From Silene latifolia (taxonomy: Eukaryota > Streptophyta > Magnoliopsida > Caryophyllales > Caryophyllaceae), in contig NC_133537.1 in NCBI RefSeq assembly GCF_048544455.1, positions 151,134,058 to 151,198,057 of the forward strand: DNA of 64,000 nucleotides. The letters run 5' to 3'. The notes under the pieces are model-generated. The model was not told where the DNA came from, did not search any database, and was given only the letters and a program-made list of their open reading frames with translations. Shown one piece after another: positions 1 through 12,900 of this stretch (position 1 is its first letter; each line of letters opens with the position of its first letter). The translations under genes and the position numbers were made by a program.

Positions 1-1557
1 TGGTATGTTGCCAGGTTTGCAGGGTGACTTAGTTTGAGGAGTCCTGGCTATTTTCTTTGCTGCTAAACTGGTCGGGCCACAAATCTCGGATCCGCCATTT
101 ATGAATTTTACTTCATAGAGTGGAGGTGGTGGAGGGAGATTGCGTTCCTTGTTTTGATTTTGATTGAGTTTGTCAGGATCTTCATTCCTGCCTATGGCTT
201 TGATCAGATCTTTGAGGTATCCTGCCTTTAACAGGTAGGCCACTTCTTTCCTGAGAGTAAAGCAATCCTCCGTTGTGTGCCCTATATCCATGTGAAATTC
301 ACACCACTTGGTATGGTCCTTCCTTGGATTCGGGTTGTCTGATTTTCTGGGCCACCTGACCACTGGTCCCATATTATCCAGTCGCTAGATCAAGCCTCCA
401 ATGTCAACATAGAAGTTATGTTCAGAGATAGGTGGATGAACTTCAGCCTTACCTTGCTGTTCTTACGCTAGGTTAACTTAGGACTGATCAGGCATGGTAT
501 ATGGGCCACTCTTGTAGTTATTGCCCCTACTGGTGCTTCTTCTGTTCGGCTTATCATAGTCTTTTGCATTGTAGGGTCCTCTAACTGTGTAACTCTTGTC
601 TTCCTCTGGCCTGATATAGGCGAGCGTCTTTGCCTGAACGTCTTCAAAAGAATGAAAGGGATACTTGGTCAGTTCACCATGGAGATCGCTGTTGGGTAGT
701 AATCCTTACCCGAATGGTTCCACTGCTGTTCCAACATCACACATGGGAATTGATACCTTCTCCTTGTTGAATCTGGCAAGGAAGACTCTGAGGGTCTCAT
801 CTGATTTCTGGGTAATCCTGTACAGGTCACTGAAACGCTTCTCCAACTCCTTGCTACTTGCGAACTGCTGGTTGAATATGTTGATCTGGTCAGCAAAGGA
901 TCTGATACTTCCATTTGGCAGGTAAATATACCACTGCAGTGCAGGATCTCAGGGTTATTCCAAATCCTTTGCACATGCAAACCTGCCTAAATTCGCTTGG
1001 AATTGATGCAGCCAACATTTTTTGCTTGTAGAAGGCTACATAGTTTTGTGGATCTGAGTTCCTATCATAAGTTCTCATGGATAGAATCACAAATTTCTTG
1101 GGAAGATCTACTTTAGCTATCTCGTCTATAAAAGGTGAGTCAGCATAGCTTTATGGGGCAGCCTCCTCCATGCTGGCAGGAACTCCAAGTATTTTCTCAA
1201 ATTTTTCATTAAGCTTCTTGATTTCCTAGACTATTGCCATCATGACAGCTGCTCCTGTTTCGTCAGCTTTATCATCTTTAGGGGTATCGTCGTCAACATT
1301 GATCACGTTTTTGGTACCACTTGGACTCCCACAACTTGAGAAATCAAAGTGTTTGATAATCGATGAAAATAGGGTTCCTTGCTGGATTTTGGAGCCTGCT
1401 CCATTAGATTTTTCTAATTTAATTTTAAGGCCGATTCAGACTCTTTCAATTGCAAGATTTCAGCCTCTAACTAAGCCATTTTCTCTTTCAGGCTCTCCAT
1501 TTCTGCTACTTTTTGTAGTGCCACAGTCAATTGTTCTTCCACGGTTGGTTGAGACAT
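1..1557 (-). pseudogene. Tat-type Ty3/gypsy gag (copy A), degraded
   Basis: This is the gag part of a minus-strand Tat-lineage retrotransposon, cut by the window edge at the protease side. The ATG is at 1557-1555, followed by a charged, coiled-coil-like N-terminus (MSQPTVEEQ). An in-frame TAG lies about 28 codons in, and a frame change follows soon after. The capsid-like core (about 670-1090) and a C-x2-H...GH...C motif near 250-310 match copies at 32300-33885 and 62388-63972. Copy A has extra damage near 945-960, where the core leaves frame. No functional protein can be made. Tat assignment rests on the linked pol and dual RNase H at 30109-31786, which belong to the neighbouring copy. Confidence 0.85.
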
Positions 1558-1623
1558 TTTGCTAGTTTCTTTGTTTTTTGGATTTTCTTGTGAAAAAGAA
1601 AAAAGATATTAATGAGCTAGATA

Positions 1624-1640
1624 CTCCACGATGGGCACCA
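1624..1640 (-). other. Tat primer binding site (copy A)
   Basis: On the minus strand this reads TGGTGCCCATCGTGGAG, two bases after the LTR end. The copy at 33952-33968 reads TGGCGCCCACCGTGGAG. Its position just inside the LTR and the leading TGG (complement of a tRNA CCA end) identify it. I do not assign the tRNA. Confidence 0.65.
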
Positions 1641-1642
1641 AT

Positions 1643-2321
1643 TGTTTTGGGTGGATTCTGCGCAAGGCTGAATCAGGTCAAGGTAGATTTTATTGCAGGG
1701 TTAACTAGCTATATTATCTTGACTAAGACTGCAGGGCATGATAAAATGTATGTAAAGTAAAGTAAGTACATTAAATAATTTAGACAATAGATTTTGTACG
1801 TGGAAAACCCTTTAATTGGGAAAAAACCACGGGCACCAAGCCAGGTGAGATTTCACTATGTATTTGGAGAATAATAATGTAATAAGCAAAATATAGTGTT
1901 TCCTGCCTAAGTATTATAATCGTGTTGCTAATAATCTGTTGGAATGTGTCTTGAAATGATCTTTGATGCTCCTTATTTAGTGATATTCATATGGCTACAT
2001 AATTTTCGCTATTAATGGCATGATATTCCTCCTTAATGACGTCATTAATTGCTCCTTGATTACTCTTTATTGCCCGGATAAATGCTTGGTCTTTATGATA
2101 AAATATTCTCCTTAATTGCTTTATAATTAGTGAAATATTGAATAATTATTCTCCATATTTATCCTTGACTTGGTCAAATGATATCTTCTTATTTGACTGT
2201 GGCTCTCTCCTGCTTGGTGCCAGCCTTGAGCTGCCCTGACATTCTTGTCTTGATCGTCAGGCCAGGGTAAAAGTGTATCCTGAACATAGTGCGAAAATAT
2301 CAGGCCTAACAGTAACCATCA
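1643..2321 (-). repeat. Tat 5' LTR (copy A)
   Basis: In minus orientation the LTR begins TGATGGTTACTG and ends CCCAAAACA next to the primer site. The inner end is firm. The outer end (2321) is inferred from the TG...CA rule and from the change to copia-like sequence beyond it. It is nearly identical to 33971-34650. No partner 3' LTR is present in the window. Confidence 0.6.
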
Positions 2322-2997
2322 GCTCCCCATTTCCTTTAATCCAAGCACCAATTCACGAGCCTTATTCCCCTCCTAGCCCGATTAATCCTCCAGGCCCAAT
2401 ATGCAGAATTTGGCCCAAGCATTTCCCAAGAAAGAGTTCTCCTTAGAGACTTAAGATTCTAGAGAGTTCTTGAGATAATGGATATCCACTTAGATATTAT
2501 TTTATAAAACTCTCTCTTGAATGTCCATTATTGGAGAAATGTGCATTTGATGTTGCCTCATTAAAAACCTTGCTTGGAAAACCCAGTGGGAAAAAATAAT
2601 AGCTAAGGGAAAAAGAGTGCAACGCGTATGTACTCCCCCTGATCGAAACATCGCTTGACGTCCTTGAAATAATGTAACCAAGTTTATTAATTTGCTTCTC
2701 AAATGTCTTGCTTGTAAGTGCCTTGATAAAAAATGTCCTTGATGAATTCTGCTTTAAGTTGAGGTTGTATTGTCTTCTTGTAAAAAATGGTTAATGACTT
2801 ATTTCTTTGAAGTAGATCGCATGATACATTTCGGACCACCTTCGTGGATTGTCAGTAACTCTGCATCTGCAAAACCAACTAACTCTGTTTAGCATTTAAT
2901 AAAAGAATATAAACCCATATTATACGTACATTGAAAATATCGAGGTAAATGCGTAACTCTATTACAATGGCTCTGAGTAGGACAAGAACTATATCCT
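2322..2997 (-). pseudogene. Copia remnant: RNase H tail, polypurine tract and LTR start (copy A)
   Basis: On the minus strand, about 2640-2760 encodes with one frame change the classic copia polyprotein end (residues like IKALTSKTFEKL), followed by noncoding sequence and, in the copy at 34840, an AAGGGGGAG tract leading into an LTR starting TGTTATGAAAT. About 2820-2900 looks like further RNase H (HEGGPKC). The Tat element appears inserted in this LTR, and the Athila-like LTR at 2998 interrupts the RNase H. Only this end of the copia element survives. It is repeated at 34651-35327. Confidence 0.6.
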
Positions 2998-3499
2998 TGA
3001 TGTGACTCATATTTGAGCACATTTAGTCCCCGAATTAACCTCGTTCCCATGTTTTCTAATATATATTAGGGTCATTTCTTATCTTTAGTTTCCCATTTTG
3101 CATATTCTTTAAGGTTTTGTGTCCTTGGTAGGAGAGGATTGCTAACGTTGTATTTATGGAGCTAAATGGATTGCATCTAATGACCAAGCATCGAAGAGGA
3201 GACTGATACTAGAGGCCTAAGCAAATAAATAGAGTTAAATGGGCAATGATGAAAAGATCCTTGCATCCCCAACACAATCCTCGCGGATTGTTAAGGAGCC
3301 AAACAAGAGAACAACTCAGTCCAACGATCCGAGCGGCCCGAGCTCAGGACGAACGGATCAGAGCAACGATCCGAGCGTCCCAGAGCTGGATCCGAGAGTA
3401 CCACATGCATGATCTGAGCGTCTCCTGGACGATCCGAGCGGATTTTCTTACAGGACAGCCCGTGCTTCAGGTGAGGACGAGCGGATCCTGGTGGGAGTT
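2998..3499 (+). repeat. Athila-like LTR, first part (unit 1)
   Basis: The LTR starts TGATGTGACTCATATTTGAGC and contains GC-rich words such as GATCCGAGCG near 3315-3490. It is interrupted at 3499 by the 23-kb element and resumes at 26589. The uninterrupted copy is 35328-36827. Confidence 0.85.
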
Positions 3500-5274
3500 T
3501 GGTCGGACTCACTTGGAGATTTAGTTTTCGGTTACTTGTCGTTACGAGCACCTAGACCAAAACAATATTTATAACTTCAGAAACAACTCTACTATTAGTA
3601 AAGAGGCAAATAAAAGTCGGATCCTAAGGGACGGGTATTGATGTAGGATTTTCGATTGCAAGTAGCGGTGTCTAGGGGTGTCTAGGGGTGTCACGATTTG
3701 GGGTTGGGATGAGAAGATCACTAAACTAAATAGCAATAAAAGTAAACAAGCAAGATGATTAAAAAGGGATGTAAAAAATTGATAAAAAGCACTAGGGTGT
3801 CATGGGATCATAGGGGATTCATGGGAATTGATCATACAAACATATTCACAAATTATAAGCAAGCAATTATTATTGTGATGGATCGAGTTGGTTTATATCT
3901 TACAATCCTAGGAAGGTTTGGGTCACGGAGCCGAATCGATTAGATTCTACACCACCTACAAGTTGACTTAATCCTCCCTACTCAACTATATACATGTTCT
4001 AATGATACTCGAGTTGATTTATGTCTTACAAGTCTCATTGAAAAGGTAAGTAATGGGTAAAAAATGCAAGGATTCATAGGCTCGCATTTCATCAAACATA
4101 ACATGAGCATAAATTGAGATCACAACAAGCAAGCAAATAAACTATGAAAACATATTAAATTAAGCATGAATCATCCTCCATGTTAGTTTCCCCTAATTAC
4201 CCATTAACCCTAGTTAAGGAAACTACTCACTCATTATCAAGTTTAGCATGTTAACAAGGTTGTCAATCACATTAACAAAGCAAAACATGATGAATAAATA
4301 AAGATGATTAACAATAATTAAAAAGGGATTAAGAGGATTATACCTACTAATGATTCCAAAATAAATTAAAGAATAATAGAAGTACTTGATGATTAATTGG
4401 AAGATTGTCAATCTCCCAATAATAACCCAAATAATCTCCAAAATAAAAGATGAACAAAAGAGAAATTAAGGAAATGAGATATGTATTAAGACTTGATTAG
4501 AAGTTGATTACAAGATTAAGAAGAGATTAGAATGATATAAACTACACTAAATATTGATAAGAAGAACATGATTATCTAATTAGACTAATGGGGTATTTAT
4601 AGTGGGGATTAGGTACACAAATTAGGGTTTACTAAGGGCTTAAATGACGATTAAGTCCTTGAGGAATCGCTCCTCTCAAAAGAGATGCCGGTCTCCTTTT
4701 TGCCGGTCTTTCATAAATATGCGCATATTTCATGGAGCATGAAGAAAGGACGTATGGGACTGTAAGGGAATCCGAGCGTCCAAGGTGGCTGGACGGGCGG
4801 ATTTCCTGGTGGCTGGACGGGCGGATTGCTGGGCAGGACGAGCGGATTGTGGCGTTTCTGGGCGGGCGTCCCTTCTGCAAAGACGCTCGGATTCCCCTCG
4901 TCTTGGACGGGCGTCTTCTTGTTGGACGGGCGGATTGTGTCACAACTCCCTTTTCTTCTTTTCTTCTTCCAATAATCTTCCGGGATTTAGTCGGGGATGC
5001 AAGGATTTCTTCATCATTGCCCATCTACTATAATATGTACAAAAGGTCTTCTAGTCTTGTCTTCTCTTTGATGCTTGGTCATTAGATTCGATCAATTTAG
5101 CTCCATTTTGCCATGAAAATGCAAGGTTTGCACTCGTCTCCTACCAAGGAAACAAAACCTCAAAGAATATGCAAAACAAAGGACTAAAGATAGTAAATGA
5201 CCCAATTATGCACTAAAAAGCATAGGAACGAGGCTAATTCAGGGACTAAATGTGCTCAAATAATGGTCACATCA
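3500..5274 (-). repeat. 3' LTR of the minus-strand Athila-like element
   Basis: This 1775-bp LTR matches 24810-26588 in the same orientation. It contains a TATA box at 4594-4601 and a cluster of GC-rich words at about 4770-4940. It ends at TGATGTGACC (complement at 5274). Confidence 0.92.
4594..4601 (-). promoter_or_regulatory. LTR TATA box
   Basis: TATAAATA on the minus strand, followed by CCCCAT, as in every other Athila-like LTR here. Confidence 0.6.
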
Positions 5275-7240
5275 AATATCCCCAAACCGAACCTTTGCTC
5301 GTCCTGAGTAAAGAGGTGACTAAACTAGGACCGTTATTTAAATAACCTAATAGCAAAGCCGATATGAGACAATTAGCGGGTCTCACTCCGCCCCTTCAAC
5401 TCACTACAAGGCAACCATGAGGTAGGATGCCTTCTTGCAAGGCAAGGTGGGTCTTGCCAAAATGGTGACACATCCGAACATTAAAGCACACAAAATCAAA
5501 TAATGGATGCATCTACAAAAGAATAGCCACTTTCCTCATCTAAGTGGCGGAAATTATCTACAAGGGAAGCAACTCAAGGGTACACACTCCTTCATAGATG
5601 AAATTTCTTCAAACTACTAAGCTTAGAAGGATACCAATAAATCACCTTTGTCCTCAATCGTTAAATGCTTTTGTCAAGAATAGACTCCCTATGGTGTTAG
5701 AAACACTGGAGGATCGCGGAATTCCCCCTCTTGCCTAGACAAGAAAAAGGGTCGTCCCCTCTTTACCATGCATAAAAATGCATATGTTGGATAAAGGGAT
5801 CAATAGTATTTGAGTTTCATTTGGGAGTTTGCTTTGTTGTTGTTTTTCCCCCCAATTTCTTGTGGCATATAACATTTGAGAACACTTTCTTTTGCCATTT
5901 CTTTTGATTTTTGGCATTTCAATACTTGACAACTTTTCAACATTTTGCATTTTTCTTTTGAACATTTTCAAAGTCACCCCAATTAGTAACGAGGGTGCAT
6001 TATATTTGAAGCATAGGAGTTTTCATTTTTGTTACTCCTCTTTTCTTTTAATGCAATTTTGCAAACTTTTTGACATTTCATTTCACTTCTTGAACTCAAA
6101 TTTGAATAAATTTTTTTTGTGCCCATTCCCTTTGATGACAAAATATGGTAGAACATGGATGAATGATGGTTGCATGGTTTCAAGGATCACCTTGGAATAA
6201 ACGGTAGTCAAGGAGTTATGACACCACAAGGTACTCTTGACTAGGCCTTAATCCATGGGTCAAAGGATACTAGCATGACACATCCTAGGGTGTTTTACAA
6301 GTATTCTAACAAGCAAAGTCTTAAGAAGAAAAAGCATCTACTAGAGCCTATATACACTTGTCAAGCTTCCCAAGTAGACGGTTTCACAAAATTTGTCTAA
6401 CATGCAAACTACATGCCATGATGTAACTAACATTTATACAACCTAATGCATATGATTCTACCAACTAGTATGCCAAATAATCTAAATGCAAGTCCTAAAT
6501 TCACATTGTTTATACCGCATCAATCAAAATAAAGCCACATAGTCATTAACATAAAGAGGAAAAAGGAGATTGGAAAGATCATACCATGCGGTCTTCTATG
6601 TTATCATGTCTCGGATGTGGCGTAGTCGATCAATGTGAACAAGGCTGAACAAACACAATATATACAAACAATATATACAAAACTACACTACAAAGGAAAT
6701 GAACATGTTTTTGGATTTTTCAATTTTTCAATTTTTTTTATTTTTCGAAATTTTTTGATTTTTTTGGATTTTTGAATAAAAGTCAAGTTAGAATTTCCCA
6801 TCCCCACACTAGTATGGGCATTGTCCTCAATGGCCAATACGATAGGAAATTATGCAAGTATGATGCTTGATTTGTAAACTAAATGTAAGCTATACTAAGC
6901 TACACTACATGATGCATGGGTTTTTGTTATGGCGGAGAGCGTAATTTAGATTACCTCCCGATGCGTATGCATGTACATCCCCAAACCAAAATAGACATTA
7001 TTTCTAATGTCTTGAATTTCGGGGTAGTTCATGCACACGGAATGCAATGCATGAAACTACAAATTGTCATTTTGGATTTTTCATGTGGGAATAATAAAAA
7101 GAACACATTAATGGAGCCAAGGTGTTAGTCCTCCATGTTGCTTGGACTCCTCAATCAAATGATCAAAATACAATAAAGAAAACAAAAGAAGTAGACAAAC
7201 CATAAGAGGCGTGAAAGGGTGTAGGAGCCTCCAAGGTTTG
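5275..7240 (-). other. 3' noncoding region of the minus-strand Athila-like element
   Basis: No credible coding frame is seen; there are homopolymer-rich stretches near 6720-6780. The part next to the LTR (about 5280-5530) matches 48050-48316 and 54210-54474 of the plus-strand relatives, including a GGTTTGGGGATATT tract abutting the LTR that could serve as the plus-strand primer. The block CATTGAGGACAATG (complement at 6819-6832) is also shared. Confidence 0.75.
5441..5458 (-). other. Conserved 6-bp stem hairpin
   Basis: GGCAAG and CTTGCC pair perfectly around a six-base loop. The same hairpin is at 48132-48149 and 54290-54307, in equivalent positions of diverged elements. Confidence 0.55.
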
Positions 7241-8726
7241 CTAATCCTCCATCATATCATCATTATCATCATCTTCCTCCATAGAAGTGGAATCATCTCC
7301 ACTCCCGCTTTCACTTCCTTGCTCTTCTTCACTTTCTTCTCCTTCCTCATCTTGAGCTTCTTCTTCTTCAACATTCTCTTGAACCTCTTGTTCTTCACCT
7401 TCTTCATCAACACCCTCATCAACAACATCCTCCTTCCCACCCGGGCTTCCACAACTAGAGGTGCTAGGAAAGAAAACTTCCCTATCCACCCAACTAGGCA
7501 AAGGACATGATGGATCAAGAAGTCCTTGTCTAGCTAGATGTAGGAGGGGCGGATATTGGGCCTTGTAAGCATCCACTCTATCATTGTAAGCTTGCTTGTG
7601 CATTTCCCTCATGAGTAGAGTCAAGTAATCATTTCCTACCTCGACATCCTTGGGTTTGAACTCGTGATACTCAAATGGGTAGGGTGGTGTGACAATGGAG
7701 GAGGAGGGCTCATCAATCTCGCCTCTTTGTTGTCGAATAATATACTCGGTCTCCTCGGAGAGTGGAAGAAGGTAGTTGGGTCGGTGAACACTCAATCGGC
7801 AAATCTTTGAAGGCAAAGTGAAGGACCTAGCTTCTTTGGTTAACCACCCATATTTGGTGTCATGAGGAGCATGCTTGACCCATGTATACTTGTGAATCAT
7901 GGTGTCCATATCAATGAGATGGCCTCCTTTGACCGCCACGTAAGTTTTGTCTTTGTTGAAGTTTGGGTCGAAGTGCTTGGCCAAATAGGTAACTAGTCCT
8001 CCATTCACAATAAAAGCGGTGCACTCTTTACCACAATCGACATTAAGCCATCTTTCAACCAAAAGTCTTAGAGCATTATATTGCTTAGTATATTCCCTTC
8101 CTATGTTCAAGGCCGACTCAAGAAGAACAAAATCGAGCTTGGTAAGATGATTAGTGCCATTTCTTGCTATCAAAGTGTTCCCAATGACCTTATGCCACAC
8201 TCTAATGCCCGGATGGTGGACAAATAGAGCACGACAATCATGAAAGCGCACAAATTTCTTTCCGGAAATTGCCTCCCAAAGAGGAGCGGGGTCATACTTT
8301 TCGGGGATCTTGTGATAGTACGGGGTATCACTAAGGCCTAAAATCTTACTCAATTCACCAAAAGTGATGCGTCTATTGACATTTGCAAGACGAAACTCGA
8401 TGTGGGTTCTAGTTTCCACCCTTGTAACTTTCAAGGAACTCAAAAATTCCAATGTGAGGGAGGGGTATGTCAATTCTTTTATGGTAAACAATTTACCCAA
8501 TCCCATAGCCTCAAAGAAGGTTTTGGTTTGTTCAAGAACACCCAACTTTAACAAAGCATCTTCACAAATAAATTTTGTAGGCAAAATGGTCTTCCTAGCA
8601 AAGAGAACAAATTTATCCCTATGAGAGTCGGAAGTGAAAATTACCTCCGGATAATTAGATAATTGCTCAATGACCGGAGTTGTTGATGTTGTAGCTTCCA
8701 TAGGGGGACCTTGTTCAACTTCCAAC
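7241..8726 (-). pseudogene. ORF1-type protein, C-terminal part, split by copia insertion
   Basis: An open frame continues from the copia junction to a stop at 7241 and encodes about 493 residues. It aligns throughout with the proteins at 44589 and 50763 (shared patterns such as GKLF, LTLEFLSSL, EFRL, GGLVT, YxxxYP). It resembles the Athila ORF1 / putative plant transposon protein families, whose function is unknown. The C-terminus is very acidic (runs of E and D, about the last 70 residues), unlike the G/Y/Q-rich tail of the relatives. No signal peptide or transmembrane segment is evident. The apparent start at 8740 comes from copia LTR sequence; the true N-terminus is at 20703-20820. Confidence 0.8.
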
Positions 8727-9963
8727 ACTTGAAAAATCATAGATCCAAATTATACTCTCTAATTAAAAACAAATTATCTCATAATATGTTCATTTAGTGA
8801 TCTATGTAACATGCATGCAATATAAAAGCATGAAAATGAAAGTTTAAGGAAAAATAATTTCCCTACATTGATTTTATGGTAAAATGGGCACAAACTAGTT
8901 CACCTTACTAGCTTGTTCTTGAGCTTGTACCAAATGGATGATCCTCTTTACAAATCTTCAAAGAGAAGATCTCCTTCTTGTTGCACCCAAGAACTTACCC
9001 AAATAATTTTACAAGTACTAACTAGATACTAGTAAAATTTAACCCTTGATAATATGTTAATAATACTAACTTTCTTAGTATTAAATTTTTGTTTTACTAA
9101 CAACTTAGTAAAATGATGCTTATTATTTTTAGAGAGATGTACCAAATTTTTGTTCACATGCATGAGTGAAAATGAGCTAGCTTACAAAAATGAACAAACA
9201 ATATGGAGTATATTGTGGAGAAGTGACGGGTGGAGTGTATCTAGAGAGGGAGTCCACTTGTTTTAATTTTTGTCCAATCTTATATCACATGCAAGTGATC
9301 ATAAGATGACTTATGGAAAAAACAACAAGTGAAATGATTATGTCTATAATCATCCACTACACTCCATTTACACGGTCTAATGTCCCATTTACGGGTCCAT
9401 TTTGGTTCTTATATTTGTCGCACAAATACGTGTAAATTTTATTTAAACATCGTATCATGCTTAAATACATCCAATTAAATTCGTCTAAATCACTCCGTAA
9501 ATATATGTGTACCGCTACACATATAGTTTACGTACCAATACTAATCACATTAGTCAACTAGTACCAATTTAATAATTAACTGCTTAATCATTAATTCCCG
9601 TCTCAAATAATTTATTATTCAATTATCGCATAATTAAATAATAATTTCCGTACCTCGAGTTCACAACTCGAAATCTCTCTTAAAATAATTGACTAACCTT
9701 TTGCTCTACAAATCAAGGGACTAAATAAATTGTATCTCATACAATTAATTAGTTATCTATTGGGGTTCGTTCGTATAGGTGAGACCGAAAGGGGTCAGTT
9801 GATCACCGCCGTCTCACGACAATAACGTCAAACTCTAGTCAGCCAACCGTTATCGATTTACGTTAATCAACTGACGAGGATCAAATAATTAAATATCTGA
9901 TGATATTCCATTAATGAGATTTATTATGTTAACGCACTATTGTGGAGGACACTAACTCCAACA
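8727..9963 (-). repeat. Copia 3' LTR
   Basis: Direct repeat of 16192-17008 plus 20278-20702. In minus orientation it begins TGTTGGAGT. It shows the Helitron-free form of the site at about 9536 (CCAATACTAATC). Confidence 0.9.
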
Positions 9964-12900
9964 ATCTCCCACTTGTCCGACACAAGGTGTGCGATACCAA
10001 TTCTCTTGTCCGTTTTAATCTCCCACTCAATGCAAGGTGTCTTTCAGGTCGCACTTGCACATGAACACACCGCGAGTGGTTTTCTCGATCGGGAGTGTGA
10101 CTACCTGACCGGAAAAATCTCTCACAGATTACTTCCGAGCGTGGCCACGCATTTGTAGTCATTAACTCCTCGAGTGGCCTTGAGATATAGTTACCCAACG
10201 TGGGTGGACAATTCCTGTATCCCCTATCTATCCTATTGCACAATACAGCTCACCATGATCTAGTAAATGCCCTTTTGGCCTCCTTTCACGGCACGACCCA
10301 GGACAAAAACCAAAGTCACTCGGAAACTGCACTTGCTCAGATAATAGTATCCAGTCAAAAGAATCAACTCATTAGAACATCTTAGAGATCCCCGCCACGA
10401 CCAGGCTTCTATAATAGAACTTAGGGACTCTCTAAATGGTCACTGTCCGGCAAAGTGTCACACACTCTGCCTATGTAATCGACTAGTCATCACGCATGAC
10501 CTTATGGTATTGAACAACCATCAATCAACTTACAATCTAGTCACTCCGAGACGTCACCTCATTAAGTGACTAGGTACTAAATACAATGTTCATCTTATTC
10601 ACTTGAATATTGTTCAACATTGTCTCCACAACTTATTCAGATAAACAAGGTATTCAATGTTTTCAGTCAAACTGAATAATTGAGTTCTTAAAGAAACTCT
10701 AACAATGAATGAGATCATCACTTATGTAAATATCAATACTCTATCCAATATTTACATAGCGATCTACAGCAATTAAGGTATATTGCTCAATCACATTGAG
10801 ATAACATAACCATCATGTCTACCTTATGCCACGGCTTTGGTTAGAGGATTAGCAACAGTTGCATCACTCTAATTTCCATTGCTATTTTCCTTTGTTCTAT
10901 GCAATCTTTTCATCACATAAAGCATTTCTAAGTACACGTCTAAACTAGGTTTTAGACACTGGTTCTAAAGCCAGTCAAACACTCCCACTATTTTCACAGT
11001 CTCTCCGGCAACGATATCCGGATAACAGAACTACTCTAGTTCCATTAAAATCCGGATATCAATTATCTCTTTTACAACATCGGATGCTATAATGTACTTA
11101 GCTTTCCGTTCATGATTTGTACGTATAACACTTATACATACACATCCTTCATATAACATCTTTTATGTATGACTTCTAATACATATTTGCTTTATACATG
11201 TATAACTTCTTATACATATTATTCTTTATGCACATAACACTCTTACATGCTAACCATTCCTTAATGAGGCCCATAACATCTTATAAGCATAGGAAGATTT
11301 CCGTGTAATCCTTTTACACAAAATTCATAAATTCCTCCAAACTACAAGAGTAAATCCTCAGTGCTTCTCAAGTACTCAAGGATGCTCTTAATAATCTTCT
11401 AGTGACACTCACTAGGAAATGATTGGTAATGACTTCTCATACTCTCAACATGATAAGTCCCGACGAGAGTAGCTTTTAGCATATTTAATAGATCCTGCAT
11501 CGGAAGCACAAGAGATCCTATTAATTGTTCAACAACTTGAACGAGTCAAGAATCTTATCACATTAGTCTCTTGACTATAATGCTAATATCCATAGAGATC
11601 TATCTCATTAGATCCGGATATTAATATTCGCCATGCTACTCTCAAGTATTCACCCGAGAATATTTCTAGTCACTAATATGTCAAACACATATTTAGACTA
11701 AGAAATATCACCTTAGCTACATTTCTAGTCACTAATATGTCAAGTGCATATTTAGACTAAGAAACTTTATTTAGCTCCCACTAAACTCCATGTATTATAA
11801 TGGTACCTCGACACTCGAGTAATACCATTTTGATAGACTACATGATTGAACCCAAAGTTCTAACTCTTTGACGTATATAGATCACAAAAGGGATCTATCA
11901 AGCATGCTAGGCTTCTTAGCATTGACAACATCAACAAATCTTCTCCCAAGGAGAAAGTTTCATTATTCATTTGTCGAATCTCATCCTCATGAGAAGCTAT
12001 ATTGCTAAGAACATACGAATTGATAAAGGCATTTGGGTTGTCACAAAACTCTCTATAACAAACCCAAATTTTAAACATCTTATGTAACCTTTACGACAAG
12101 ATCAAGGTAACCAACCAAAGTATTCACCTTAAATTAAGTCTCGAAAACATCTCGTGTTTCCTTCCTTATTGCATCGTGTGCAAGGAGATCAATTCGGATT
12201 ACATGGTGACATGCCATCACATAGAGTTCATACTTATAGAAAAGCCTTTGATGAGGGTTTAAGATTCGTCACTTTTGAAAAGTAACGCAATATTATCGCA
12301 AAATTATCTCCTTATAACCACTGAGCCACAATAAAGAACGTCTTCTTGCATTGTACTCAGTTTGTGGGTCTTGGACTTCCGCAAGTTCAAAATTTCTCCC
12401 ACTCTGTTTTCCAGAAAATTGAAAATCTTTCTAGAAAGACAGCATTACGAGCCACAAACTCTTTGTTCTCGTTTTGGAGGAGTAAAAACCATGTGGTTTA
12501 ATTTTGGATAACCCTCACAGATACACAAATTGGTTCTGAACATAAACATTTATGATCCCAAATGTATAAAAAGACAAGTTAGGGACTCTCCCTATCCATA
12601 TCTCATATGGAGTCATTTAGGCTATTATAGTCGGGTTTTAAACTTTTAGTGAGAAAATAGCTTACAAATATTGCGAAAAACCACAACTATATTACATAAA
12701 GTTTGGTTTATCTTCTTGACTACACCATACTATATGGTGTCCTAAGGAAAAGGTATTATGTGAACTGGTTCACAATCTTCTTAGTGATTGTCAAGGTCAT
12801 TACTTGATATTACCCATTTGATCTTCAAAGTCATTACTTTGAAATTTCCGATCAACATTATGATCTTGACGTGCTTTTGGTTTACTACTTCATTTTGAAA

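Noticed and set aside
4632-5085. Open frames on both strands across the GC-rich words in LTRs (also 25940-26399, 40970-41206, 54786-55022)
   Set aside because: Repeating GC-rich words lack stops by composition; no conserved protein signal, and the region is LTR.
10200-10385. Short plus-strand frames in the copia internal region
   Set aside because: The copia element runs on the minus strand and these frames match nothing recognisable.
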